The notes beneath the pieces were generated by a model. That model was given only the letters and a program-made list of their open reading frames with translations. It had not been told where the DNA came from and did not search any database. Below, piece by piece: positions 46,257 to 54,690 of a stretch of 64,000 nucleotides of DNA. Source of the stretch: Hanleya hanleyi (Eukaryota; Mollusca; Polyplacophora; Lepidopleurida; Hanleyidae). The position numbers and the translations under genes were made by a program. The stretch covers positions 1 through 64,000 of the forward strand of contig JAVTVY010019544.1 in NCBI GenBank assembly GCA_036873755.1. Direction: 5' to 3'. Every line of letters starts with the position of its first letter. The stretch's first letter is position 1.

Positions 46257-46682
46257 TCCACCCATCCATGACTTGATCGCCCTGGAAGATCGCTTCACTT
46301 TGACACCTCACTCCATCCAATCGGTCCATTAGGGGTTCCTCTCGCCTCAAAAATGTTCATCCAATGCTATTTACCTACAACGCATGCGCACAGTGACTTT
46401 TTTCAAACTATTTCATCGCTTAACTTCGGGACCCCACCCATCGTGATCTACGTGGTGAGACGTGAAAACCAAGATCCCACAACCCAGGCCGCAATGAACA
46501 TGTGTGAATAATCAAGTAATGACCTATCAGCTGAGCCAGTAGGCCTATTATATGGGCCTATGCTCCGCGAACTTTTCGGAAAATTTCACCGCTTAGCTCC
46601 GAGATCCTTCCCATCGTGTTTTTCGTGGTGAGACAAAGTAAACAAGACCCCACAACCCATAGTAAAATTAAAAAAAACGGTC

Positions 46683-46907
46683 AAATTACCATGGTGTTTT
46701 CACGATCAAATTACCATGGTGTTTTGACGGCGAAATTACCATGGTGTTTTCAGGGTCAAATTACCATGGTGTTTTGACGGCGAAACTACCATGGTGTTTT
46801 GATGGCGAAATTACCATGGTGTTTTCACGGTCAAATTATCATGGTGTTTTGACGGCGAAATTACCATGGTGTTTTCACGGTCAAGTTACCATGATATTTT
46901 GACGATG
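46683..46907 (+). repeat. 25-bp minisatellite, 9 copies, two alternating forms
   Basis: AAATTACCATGGTGTTTT followed by either CACGGTC or GACGGCG, roughly alternating, so the true higher-order period is about 50 bp. It begins directly where the P2 right arm ends. Confidence 0.85.
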
Positions 46908-47434
46908 CTCCAGTTGACGCGACCAGAATGTGAAATGACCAGGGTGATTTGATGCTGGTGACGGGATACGAACCGGTGTATTTTTGACACGATCGGCCAG
47001 CCTCTCTCGTTACGGGACACTTTTTTCTACGCACGAAAACTGCAAATGACGAGGGTGAAATGAGAGATCAAAAAAGACGAGGGTAATTACAGAGTTCGTA
47101 TTAAATGTGACACGAAGGTGAAAATGGTAAAAACAAGACTATTCTGTTTTTGACATGATCGGCCAGCGAAGTTAAATACGAGATCATTTGTGTAGACATT
47201 TCGTGGAATATTGAATCTTTGGTCGCGTTAATCCATGATTGGTCCTTACGATCACGGGGCGTTGAACAAGAAGTTATATTGGCTGAAATCCAAAATACGT
47301 GATCAGGAAGTTACGTGACACTTGGTATGTACTTTTTGACATGAAACGCCATCCATAGGTTTTGAAGTGACACAGTGGGCCCATAACTATGCAAAAACTG
47401 TGCTACCAACGCTAATCGTGCTCGAGACCCAGCC
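46908..47434. other. spacer between P2 and P3
   Basis: TTTTTGACACGATCGGCCAG (46,981) recurs as TTTTTGACATGATCGGCCAG (47,150), so the minisatellite seems to grade into older longer repeats. No gene. Confidence 0.5.
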
Positions 47435-47440
47435 TCCCTC
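47435..47440 (+). repeat. target-site duplication of P3, left (TCCCTC)
   Basis: TCCCTC directly before AGTAGTATATAAAACACC; the same six bases follow the mirrored end at 54,685-54,690. Confidence 0.65.
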
Positions 47441-47904
47441 AGTAGTATATAAAACACCGATTCCCTTAGCATTTATGCAAATGAGATGACGTTACGTGAC
47501 TGACCTTTCCCACCTCCAACACAGAAGAGTTCCAATCTAGGGGGAGGTAACTCTGGGTCACTATAGTTCCGGCAAAGGGTCCCTGGGCATGTATTCTTCC
47601 GCGGTGGTGCGGTCTGGCGGTGATGCGGTCGCCGAAGAAAGCTTCCGCGGAGAAAAAGTAGTCCCTAGATTTGAAATACGCTGCATGGTCCGATTGGGTC
47701 GAGTGAGGTATCAAAGTGAAGCATTCGTGAAGGGGCATCGGATGGGCTGGGTGTGAGATTGAGATATCGGCATTCTGCGCATGCGCGGTGGCCGAAGGGT
47801 ATGAAAATAGACATTTTGGAGCTAGGGGAGCCCCTAATGGGCTGATGGGGTTGTATGAGGTATGAAAGTGAAGTATATTTCAAGCATGGGTGGGTGCATG
47901 TAAA

Positions 47905-48400
47905 ATTTTTCCTGAAAAAATACGGAGCACGGACTTTATCCTAAATTACGGGAAAATGCCTATATGGGGTATACTTCTATACATTTGCGGTATGGTTGTT
48001 TGGATTTGTTTTCTTAGTCTCGTCAAGACAAACATGATAGGAAGTGTCGCGGAGCGAATCGGTGAAATTTTTGAAAAAGGTCACCGAGACCCATATAGAC
48101 CCATATAGGCCCATACTAGGGGTATAGGACCAATGTTTGTCCCACTGGGAAGCCTACTTCTAGACATTTGCGGTATGGTTGTTTGGATTTGTTTTCTTAG
48201 TCTCGTCAAGACAAACATGATAGGTGTCGCGGAGCGAATCGGTGAAATATTTGAAAAAGTACCATACAGCCCATATAGACCCATATAGTCCCATACTAGG
48301 GGTATAGGACCAATGTTTGTCCCACTGGGAAACCTACTTCTAGACATTTGCGGTATGGTTGTTTGGATTTGTTTTCCGGCAAGAAACGGTGAAATTTTTG
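47905..48400 (+). repeat. single TATA-unit plus three tandem 180-bp units (left arm of P3)
   Basis: ACATTTGCGGTATGGTTGTT recurs near 47,983, 48,163 and 48,343, with GTCTCGTCAAGACAAACATG and GGAGCGAATCGGTGAAAT between. The first unit follows GAGCACGGACTTTATCC, the relic of a P2-type unit. Confidence 0.75.
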
Positions 48401-48593
48401 GAAAAAGTCACCGAGGCCTGGGTAGGCCCATAGGCCTATACTGCATGGCTATGTGGTATAGGTCCATACCGGGTGGACGTGTTGGGGTCTAGGTGAGCCA
48501 CTAATGGTCCAATGGTGTCGTATGAGGTATCAATGTGAAGCTCTCATGCAGGAGCACTTGACTACACTAATGGTTCGTACGTTATCAATAGTC

Positions 48594-48605
48594 TGCGCAT
48601 GCGCA
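48594..48605. promoter_or_regulatory. NRF1-like palindrome in P3 left arm
   Basis: TGCGCATGCGCA, followed by GTCTGGCCGTAGTATAGAAA and CATTTTGGGGG. Its mirror is at 53,294-53,305. Confidence 0.5.
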
Positions 48606-48767
48606 GTCTGGCCGTAGTATAGAAAGCAGGCATTTTGGGGGTATGTGGGTGTGTTTGGGGTAGAGATGGGCTATTCACGGTTCGAATGGGTCGTGGAAGG
48701 TGTCAAAGTGATGCTTGTGTGGGTTAGAGTCCGAATGGTGTGGTTTTAAAAGCAAGTCGTGTCAATC

Positions 48768-48779
48768 TGCGCATGCGCA
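48768..48779. promoter_or_regulatory. NRF1-like palindrome in P3 left arm, second module
   Basis: TGCGCATGCGCA followed by GTTGGTTGTAGTAAGTAAAG and CATTTTGGGG. Its mirror is at 53,121-53,132. The next module inward has paired GTGACGTCATTGGTGACGTC (about 48,930-48,950) in place of the NRF1 word. Confidence 0.5.
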
Positions 48780-49059
48780 GTTGGTTGTAGTAAGTAAAGT
48801 GGACATTTTGGGGCAGTGAAGGTATTTGGTGTAGAGAGGGACCATCCTTGGTCCGAATGCGTCGTGTGAGGTGTCATTTTGTAGCTCTTGGGGTGTAGAC
48901 TCCGATTTGAGGGATGTTCACGTCATCTGTGACGTCATTGGTGACGTCATCAATACGAGTAGTAGCCAAAGTGGACATTTTGGGGCAGTGAAAGGAAGGT
49001 ATTTGGTGTAGAGAGGGACCATCCTTGGTCCGAATGCGTCGTATGAGGTGTCATATTGT

Positions 49060-49228
49060 AGCAACGCCCGCCAACACCAAGCTTAACGCTTCAACGCCCT
49101 GGTGAAATAGCTCAGAAGTTCTGATTTTCTAGATATACCATGGAATTGACACCAATTCATCGAAATGCAGTGACGCCCGTCAACGCCCGTCGTTACGCCT
49201 TAACGCTCTAACATAACGCCTTGACGCA
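49060..49228 (-). repeat. block B, outer left copy in P3
   Basis: CAACGCCCTGGTGAAATAGC, CATGGAATTGACACCAATTC, AAATGCAGTGACGCCCG. Carries the ATTTTCTAGATATACCATGG variant also seen in P1. Mirror partner of 52,672-52,843. Confidence 0.75.
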
Positions 49229-49518
49229 ATGATATAGATTGGAGAGAGAACAACAACAACAACAACACGGATGACACATGAGAGAACAACAACAACAAGA
49301 AGTTTTTTCATATAGTTTATTTTCCCCAATGTTACATCATACCCACGCTGGGGGAGCCGCGTTGGGTAAGAAAAACTCAAGAAAACTCTTGTCCAATCAG
49401 AGCCCACCATTTGCATCTGTCATATTCGTTCCTGTCCGTTAGATGTATTCTTGTCCAATCAGAAGTCGCCATTTCAGAAAGTTCCATCTTCGGCCATGTT
49501 CGCTCTGAACCGTTTATT

Positions 49519-49578
49519 CTAATCATCGTCGGACAGGCCTGGATATTCTTCGGGCAGCAGGTCCTGAAACAGTTGTTT
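49519..49578 (-). pseudogene. last 20 codons of gene A left behind in P3, left copy
   Basis: Reads KQLFQDLLPEEYPGLSDDD and stop on the minus strand, matching the C-terminus of gene A. Sequence upstream jumps straight into block B. The gene A 3' UTR follows outward, with the AATAAACTATATGAA signal near 49,312-49,327 and an AAC microsatellite at 49,248. Confidence 0.8.
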
Positions 49579-49935
49579 GATAACGCCCGTCAACGCTTAC
49601 CTTAACGCTTCAACGCCCTGGTGAACTAGCTCAGAAGCTCTGATTTTCATGGAATTGTCACTAATTCATTGGAAATGCACTAACGCCCGTCGTTACGCCT
49701 TAACACCCGTCACAACGCCCGTCAACGCCCGTCGTTACTTCTTAACGCCCGTCTCAATGCCCGTCAACGCCCGTTGTGACGGCTTAACGCCCGTTTCAAC
49801 AACCGTCAACGCCCAGCTTACCGCTTCAACGCCCTGGTGAACTAGCTCAGAAGCTCTGATTTTCATGGAATTGCCACCAATCCATCGAAATGCAGTGACG
49901 GGCGCTGACGCCTTAACACACTTTCTTAACGCTTT
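49579..49935 (-). repeat. block B, two inner left copies in P3
   Basis: Two tandem block B units (GGTGAACTAGCTCAGAAGCT near 49,620 and 49,839) separated by ACGCCCGTCAACGCCCGTCG words. They join the gene A remnant to gene B. Confidence 0.75.
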
Positions 49936-50011
49936 AACGTCGTTATCGTTCAGTATAACCTAAACGTCTTCGGGCAATCCATGATACTGAAGCTCGAAGC
50001 TCTTACTTCGC

Positions 50012-50302
50012 TCATTCAACACTGAGATCAATCTCCATTGGCTCTTCAATCCGCGGCGAATCGACCTCCATGGGTTCTTCTATTCTCAGATGCATTCCGA
50101 TAGAAACTGAAATATCCGGTCTCGAGAGTGGCGAGCGTGATCCGTGTATGACATTTCGGTGACGACTCAATTGACTGGGATGCTTAAAGGCTATATCACA
50201 ATCCGCACATGTATGCTTGGGTACTTCGTGGCTTGCACTTGTGTGACAACGCAAACTGTCCAGGCGATGAAAGCGCTTCGAGCAAGTTGTGCAAGAGAAC
50301 AA
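50012..50302 (-). CDS. zinc-finger gene B: two-finger C2H2 protein, better copy (left arm of P3)
   Basis: Two C2H2 fingers: FSCTTCSKRF..LRCHTSASH and HTCADCDIAF..LSRHRNVIH, both C-x2-C-x12-H-x4-H. The tail repeats an acidic motif, EEPMEVDSPR and EEPMEIDLSVE, before the stop at 50,012-50,014. No in-frame ATG precedes finger 1. The frame is open back past a TATAAGAG box (50,351-50,358), so translation would need a spliced leader exon (an acceptor-like ATTTCCAG precedes finger 1) or a non-ATG start; the limit given is a TTG. It is not related to gene A beyond the finger fold. Function unknown; nucleic acid binding is likely from the fingers. Confidence 0.55.
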   Translation of the reverse strand: MFSCTTCSKRFHRLDSLRCHTSASHEVPKHTCADCDIAFKHPSQLSRHRNVIHGSRSPLSRPDISVSIGMHLRIEEPMEVDSPRIEEPMEIDLSVE

Positions 50303-50364
50303 ATCGGCTGTGGATCTGGAAATGATGAATGCCGTAAAACTTTCGGCTCTTATAGACCAACATA

Positions 50365-50470
50365 GGAGTACCCGGATGTTCTACAGTCAGGGATGTACAA
50401 GAACCCGGATGTACCCGGATGTAAAAGTCCAGGACGTAAAAGTGCCCGGATGTTCACGAATGTACTACCG
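50365..50470. repeat. ACCCGGATGT short tandem repeats upstream of gene B
   Basis: ACCCGGATGT and close variants repeat about five times with AAAAGTCC or AAAAGTGC. Mirrored at about 51,545-51,640. Confidence 0.65.
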
Positions 50471-50554
50471 TCGCGGACTTCTATCAGGCCCAGGACCAGA
50501 TCAAAGGATGGATACAGACTGAGGCTAATGGTGTACACCACCAACTCCACTGCC

Positions 50555-50655
50555 ACACACCACCACCAACGCCACCACCAACGCCACCACCGCCACCTCC
50601 GCCACCACCGGCCGTTGACGGGCGTCAACGCCCCGTGGTGGTGGTGGTGGTGGTA
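50555..50655. repeat. CCACCA/GGTGGT microsatellites around a block-B-like palindrome
   Basis: (CCACCR)n runs into CGTTGACGGGCGTCAACGCC, then (GTGGTG)n. The mirror at 51,335-51,440 has the same order with different repeat numbers. Long open frames here are repeat translations. Confidence 0.7.
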
Positions 50656-50659
50656 GCCC

Positions 50660-51320
50660 CCGTGTGGCAGAGCTCATGGATCGGAGCTCTCGGAACTCAA
50701 AGCTGGCGGAGCTCAGAGCTCGGAAATGACGTCATCGCAGGCATGCGCGTGTACCTGTGCTGCACCCGCACCCTGGTGTACCTAAGTGTGTATGTGTGTG
50801 CTTGCGAGTGTGTTTCTTGGATCGGAGCTCTTGGAGCTCAAAGCCTGTGGAGCTCAGAGCACGGAAGTGACATTTGCATATGACCTCTGTGAGGTCACTT
50901 ATGCTTCCGTTCACGTGACCGGAACTGACCTTTGACACCGGCGCGCAAAGGTTTTCACCGCGGTGGAAAACTTTACACCGCGCGCGCTGGGGTCAAAGGA
51001 CCGGAACTGACCTTTGACCCCGGCGCGCAAAGGTTTCACCGCGCGCGCTGGGGTCAAAGGTCAGTTCCGGTCACGTGAACGGAAGCGGAAGTGACCTCAC
51101 AGAGGTCATATGCAAATGTCACTTCCGAGCTCTGAGCTCCACAGGCTTTGAGCTCCGATCCAAGAAACACACTCGCAAGCACACACATACACACTTAGGT
51201 ACACCAGGGTGCGGGTGCAGCACAGGTACACGCGCATGCCTGCGATGACGTCATTTCCGAGCTCTGAGCTCCGCAAGCTTTGAGCTCCGAGAGCTCCGAT
51301 CCAAGAGCTCTGCCGCACGG
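50660..51320. repeat. symmetric core of P3
   Basis: Mirrored phrases: GATCGGAGCTC, ATGACGTCATCGCAGGCATG, TGCACCCGCACCCTGGTGTA, TGTGTGCTTGCGAGTGTGTT, GGAAGTGACATTTGCATATG. The innermost part (50,915-51,085) holds two tandem sub-palindromes of about 70 bp with CACGTGACCGGAACTGACC, GGCGCGCAAAGG, ACCGCGGT and GGGGTCAAAGG. It has CpG-rich words, an E-box (CACGTG) and nuclear-receptor half-sites. Nothing in it encodes a protein. Confidence 0.75.
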
Positions 51321-51649
51321 GGGCTATCACCACCACCACCACCATCGGGCGTTGACGCCCGTCAACGCCCAATGGTGGCGTTGGTGGCGGCGTTGGTGGC
51401 GTTGGTGGTGGCGTTGGTGGTGGCGTTGGTGTGTGAGGGTGGTGTTGGTGGAGTTGGTGGTGTACACCATTAGCCTCAGTCTGTATCCATCCTTTGATCT
51501 GGACCTGAGCCTGGGCCTGATAGAAGTCCGGGATGGTAGTACATTCGTGAACATCCGGGCACTTTTACATCCTGGACTTTTACATCCGGGTACATCCGGG
51601 TTCTTGTACATCCCTGACTGCAGAACATCCGGGTACTCCTATGTTGGTC

Positions 51650-51657
51650 TATAAGAG
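51650..51657 (+). promoter_or_regulatory. TATA box before the right gene B copy
   Basis: GGTCTATAAGAGCCGAC; mirrored before the left copy at 50,351-50,358. Confidence 0.45.
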
Positions 51658-51701
51658 CCGACAGTTTTACGGCATTCATCATTTCCAGATCCACAGCCGA
51701 T

Positions 51702-51983
51702 TTGTTCTCTTGCACAGCTTGCTCGAAGCGCTTTCATCGCCTGGACAGTCTGCGTTGTCAAACACGTGCAAGCCACGAAGTACCCATGCATACATGTGCG
51801 GATTGTGATATAGCCTTTAAGCATCCCAGTCGTCACGGAAATGTCATACACGGATCACGCTCGCTACTCTCGAGACCGGATATTTCAGTTTCTATCGGAA
51901 TGCATCTGAGAATAGAAGAACCCATGGAGGTCGATTCGCCGCGGATTGAAGAGCCGATGGAGATTGATCTCAGTGTTGAATGA
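51702..51983 (+). pseudogene. zinc-finger gene B, damaged copy (right arm of P3)
   Basis: Mirror of 50,012-50,302. In finger 1 the first zinc-binding His has become Gln (LRCQTRASH). In finger 2 a 9-bp deletion removes QLS (KHPSRHGNVIH), breaking the C-x12-H spacing. The frame stays open to the same stop (51,981-51,983) and the acidic tail is unchanged. Only one arm therefore carries a plausible protein. Confidence 0.7.
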
Positions 51984-52054
51984 GCGAAGTAAGAGCTTCG
52001 AGCTTCAGTATCATGGATTGCCCGAAGACGTTTAGGTTATACTGAACGATAACG

Positions 52055-52317
52055 ACGCTAGTTCACCAGGGCGTTGAAGCGTTAAGCTGGGTGTTGACGG
52101 TGGTTGAAACGGGCGTTAAGCCGTAACGACGGGCGTTGACGGGCATGGAGACGGGCGTTAAGGCGTAACAACGGGCGTTGACGGGCGTTGTGACGGGCGT
52201 TAAGGCGTAACGACGGTGCATTTCCAATGAATTAGTGACAATTCCATGAAAATCAGAGCTTCTGAGCTAGTTCACCAGGGCGTTGAAGCGTTAAGGTAAG
52301 CATTGACGGGCGTTATC
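52055..52317 (+). repeat. block B, inner right copies in P3
   Basis: Mirror of 49,579-49,935 but about 95 bp shorter: one of the two CTGCATTTC cores is lost. GTTGACGGGCGTTGTGACGG words are clear. Confidence 0.7.
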
Positions 52318-52377
52318 AAACAACTGTTGCAGGACATGCTGCCCGAAGAATATCCAGGCCTGTCCGACGATGATTAG
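52318..52377 (+). pseudogene. last 20 codons of gene A left behind in P3, right copy
   Basis: KQLLQDMLPEEYPGLSDDD then TAG. Followed by the gene A 3' UTR (GATTGGACAAGAATAC, GATTGGACAAGAGTTT, AATAAACTATATGAA near 52,577) and (TTG)n. Confidence 0.8.
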
Positions 52378-52671
52378 AATAAACGGTTTAGAGCGAACAT
52401 GGCCGAAGATGGAACTTTCTGAAATGGCGACTTCTGATTGGACAAGAATACATCTAACGGACAGGAACGAATATGACAGATGCAAATGGTGGGCTCTGAT
52501 TGGACAAGAGTTTTCTTGAGTTGTAAACATACCCAACGCGGCTCCCCCAGCGTGGGTATGATGCAACATTGGGGAAAATAAACTATATGAAAAAACTTCT
52601 TGTTGTTGTTGTTCTCTCATGTGTCATCCTCGTTGTTGTTGTTGTTGTTGTTCTCTCTCCGGTCTATATCA

Positions 52672-52843
52672 TGGCGTCAAGGCGTTATGTTAGAGCGTTA
52701 AGGCGTAACGACGGGCATTGACGGGCGTCACTGCATTTCGATGAATTGGTGTCAATTCCATGGAATATCTAGAAAATCACAACTTCTGAGCTACTTCACC
52801 AGGGCGTTGAAGCGTTAAGCTTGGCGTTGGCGGGCGTTGCTAC
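52672..52843 (+). repeat. block B, outer right copy in P3
   Basis: Mirror partner of 49,060-49,228, nearly identical, including AATATCTAGAAAATCACAAC. Confidence 0.75.
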
Positions 52844-53529
52844 AATATGACACTTCATACGACGCATTCGGACCAAGGATGGTCACTCTCTACACCAAAT
52901 ACCTTCCTTTCACTGCCCCAAAATGTCCACTTTGGCTACTACTCGTATTGATGACGTCACCAATGACGTCACAGATGACGTGAACATCCCTCAAATCGGG
53001 GTCTACACCCCAAGAGCTACAAAATGACACCTCACACGACGCATTCGGACCAGGGATGGTCCCTCTCTACACTAAATACCTTCCTGCCCCAAAATGTCCA
53101 CTTTACTTACTACAACCAACTGCGCATGCGCAGATTGACGCGACTTGCCTTTAAAACCACACCATTCTGACTAACCCACACAAGCTTCACTTTGACACGT
53201 TCCACGACCCATTCGATCCGTGAATAGCCCATCTCTACCCGAAACACACCCACATACCCCCCAAAATGCCTGCTTTCTATACTACGGCCAGACTGCGCAT
53301 GCGCAGACTATTGATAACGTACGAACCATTAGTGTAGTCAAGTGCTCCTGCATGAGAGCTTCACATTGATACCTCATACGACACCATTGGACCATTAGTG
53401 GCTCACCTAGACCCCAACACGTCCACCCGGTATGGACCTATATCCCATAGCCATGCAGTATAGGCCTATGGGCCTACCCAGGCCTCGGTGACTTTTTCCA
53501 AAAATTTCACCGATTCGTGCCGGGACACT

Positions 53530-54175
53530 TCCTATCATGTTTGTCTTGACGAGACTAAGAAAACAAATCCAAACAACCATACCGCAAATGTCTAGAAGTA
53601 GGTTTCCCAGTGGGACAAACATTGGTCCTATACCCCCAGTATGGGACTATATGGATCTATATGGGCTGTATGGTACTTTTTCAAAAATTTCACCGATTCG
53701 CTCCGCGACACTTCCTATCATGTTTGTCTTGACGAGACTAAGAAAACAAATCCAAACAACCATACCGCAAATGTCTAGAAGTAGGTTTCCCAGTGGGACA
53801 AACATTGGTCCTATACCCCTAGTATGGGACTATATGGGTCAATATGGGCTGTATGGTACTTTTTTCAAAAATTTCACCGATTCGCTCCGCGACACTTCCT
53901 ATCATGTTTGTCTTGACGAGACTAAGAAAACAAATCCAAACAACCATACCGCAAATGTCTAGAAGTAGGTTTCCCAGTGGGGCAAACATTGGTCCTATAC
54001 CCCTAGTATGGGACTACATGGGTCTCCCTGAACTTTTTCCTCAAATTTCAACGATTCGCTCCGCGACACTTCCTATCATGTTTGTCTTGACGAGACTAAG
54101 AAAACAAATCCAAACAACCATACGGCAAATGTATAGAAGTAGGTTTCCCCGTGGGACAAACATTGGTCCTATACC
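53530..54175 (-). repeat. four tandem 180-bp units (right arm of P3)
   Basis: CAACCATACCGCAAATGTCT-like words recur near 53,572, 53,756, 53,940 and 54,114. The left arm has three units, so the arms differ by one. The unit is near 183 bp, divisible by three, which keeps one frame open across units without any sign of selection. Confidence 0.75.
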
Positions 54176-54684
54176 CCCCCCCCATACCCGATATAGGCAT
54201 TTTCCCGTAATTTAGGATAAAGTCCGTGTTCCGTATTTTTTCAGGAAAAATTTTACATGCACCCACCCATACTTGAAATATACTTCACTTTGATACCTCA
54301 TACAACTCCATCAGCCCATTAGGGGCTCCCCTAGCTCCAAAACGTCTATTTTCATACCCTTCGGCCACCGCGCATGCGCAGAATGCCGATATCTCAATCT
54401 CACACCCAGCCCATCAGATGCCCCTTCACGAATGCTTCACTTTCATACCTCACTCGACCCAATCGGACCATGCAGCGTATTTCAAGTCTAGGGACTACTT
54501 TTTCACCGCCAGACCGCATCACCGCGGAAGAATACATGCCCATGGGCCCTTTGCCGGAACTATAGTGACCCAGAGTTACCTCCCCCTAGATTGGAACTCT
54601 TCTGTGTTGGAGGTGGGAAAGGTCAGTCACGTGACGTCATCTCATTTGCATAAATGCTAAGGAATCGGTGTTTTATATACTACT

Positions 54685-54690
54685 TCCCTC
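54685..54690 (+). repeat. target-site duplication of P3, right (TCCCTC)
   Basis: Directly follows the terminal TATATACTACT. See 47,435-47,440. Confidence 0.65.

Larger units (their letters stand above)
41925..46680. mobile_element. P2: 4.8-kb palindromic element with zinc-finger gene A in both arms
   Basis: The left arm (41,925-44,175) and right arm (44,470-46,680) are inverted copies, diverged but readable throughout. TTTTACTATGGGTTGTGGGG at 41,979 mirrors CCCCACAACCCATAGTAAAA at 46,651. Order inwards in each arm: a GTGGGATCTTG segment, a 156-bp TATA-unit array, GTGA microsatellite, block B, AAC microsatellite with polyadenylation signal, 3' UTR, gene A. The genes are transcribed outward from the centre. 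The right arm stops at the 25-bp minisatellite (46,683), so any right terminus homologous to P3 is lost. No target duplication found. Confidence 0.8.
47441..54684. mobile_element. P3: 7.24-kb near-perfect palindromic element
   Basis: The ends are exact inverted copies, AGTAGTATATAAAACACCGA at 47,441 and its complement ending at 54,684. The mirror continues to the core at about 50,990. Checked pairs: GCAAATGAG near 47,477/54,648; TGCGCATGCGCA at 48,594/53,294 and 48,768/53,121; gene A remnants at 49,519/52,318; ATGACGTCAT at 50,726/51,245. Arms differ by scattered substitutions and indels, including one extra tandem unit on the right. The TCCCTC flanks fit a 6-bp target duplication. Cargo is zinc-finger gene B in both arms. 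No transposase. Non-autonomous fold-back transposon of unknown superfamily is the working label; superfamily is inference. Confidence 0.85.

Noticed and set aside
50350..51654. Trp/Arg-rich and His-rich open frames near the P3 centre
   Set aside because: They are translations of CCACCA/GGTGGT microsatellites and mirrored repeats, and occur on both strands.
53537..54215. 141-codon frame with repeated MFVLTRLRKQIQTT
   Set aside because: It follows the tandem 180-183 bp unit, whose length is close to a multiple of three. The mirrored arm has similar frames on the other strand and there is no start context.
47441..54684. P3 as an assembly artefact (read joined to its own complement)
   Set aside because: The arms differ by substitutions, a 9-bp deletion in gene B, one extra tandem unit and a missing segment near 54,500; an artefact would be identical. 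It also has matching 6-bp flanks. Long reads would still settle it.
35640..54690. Integrated large DNA virus with inverted repeats
   Set aside because: No capsid, polymerase, packaging or other hallmark gene could be seen. The only genes are small zinc-finger frames, and the repeats are better explained by transposed palindromes.
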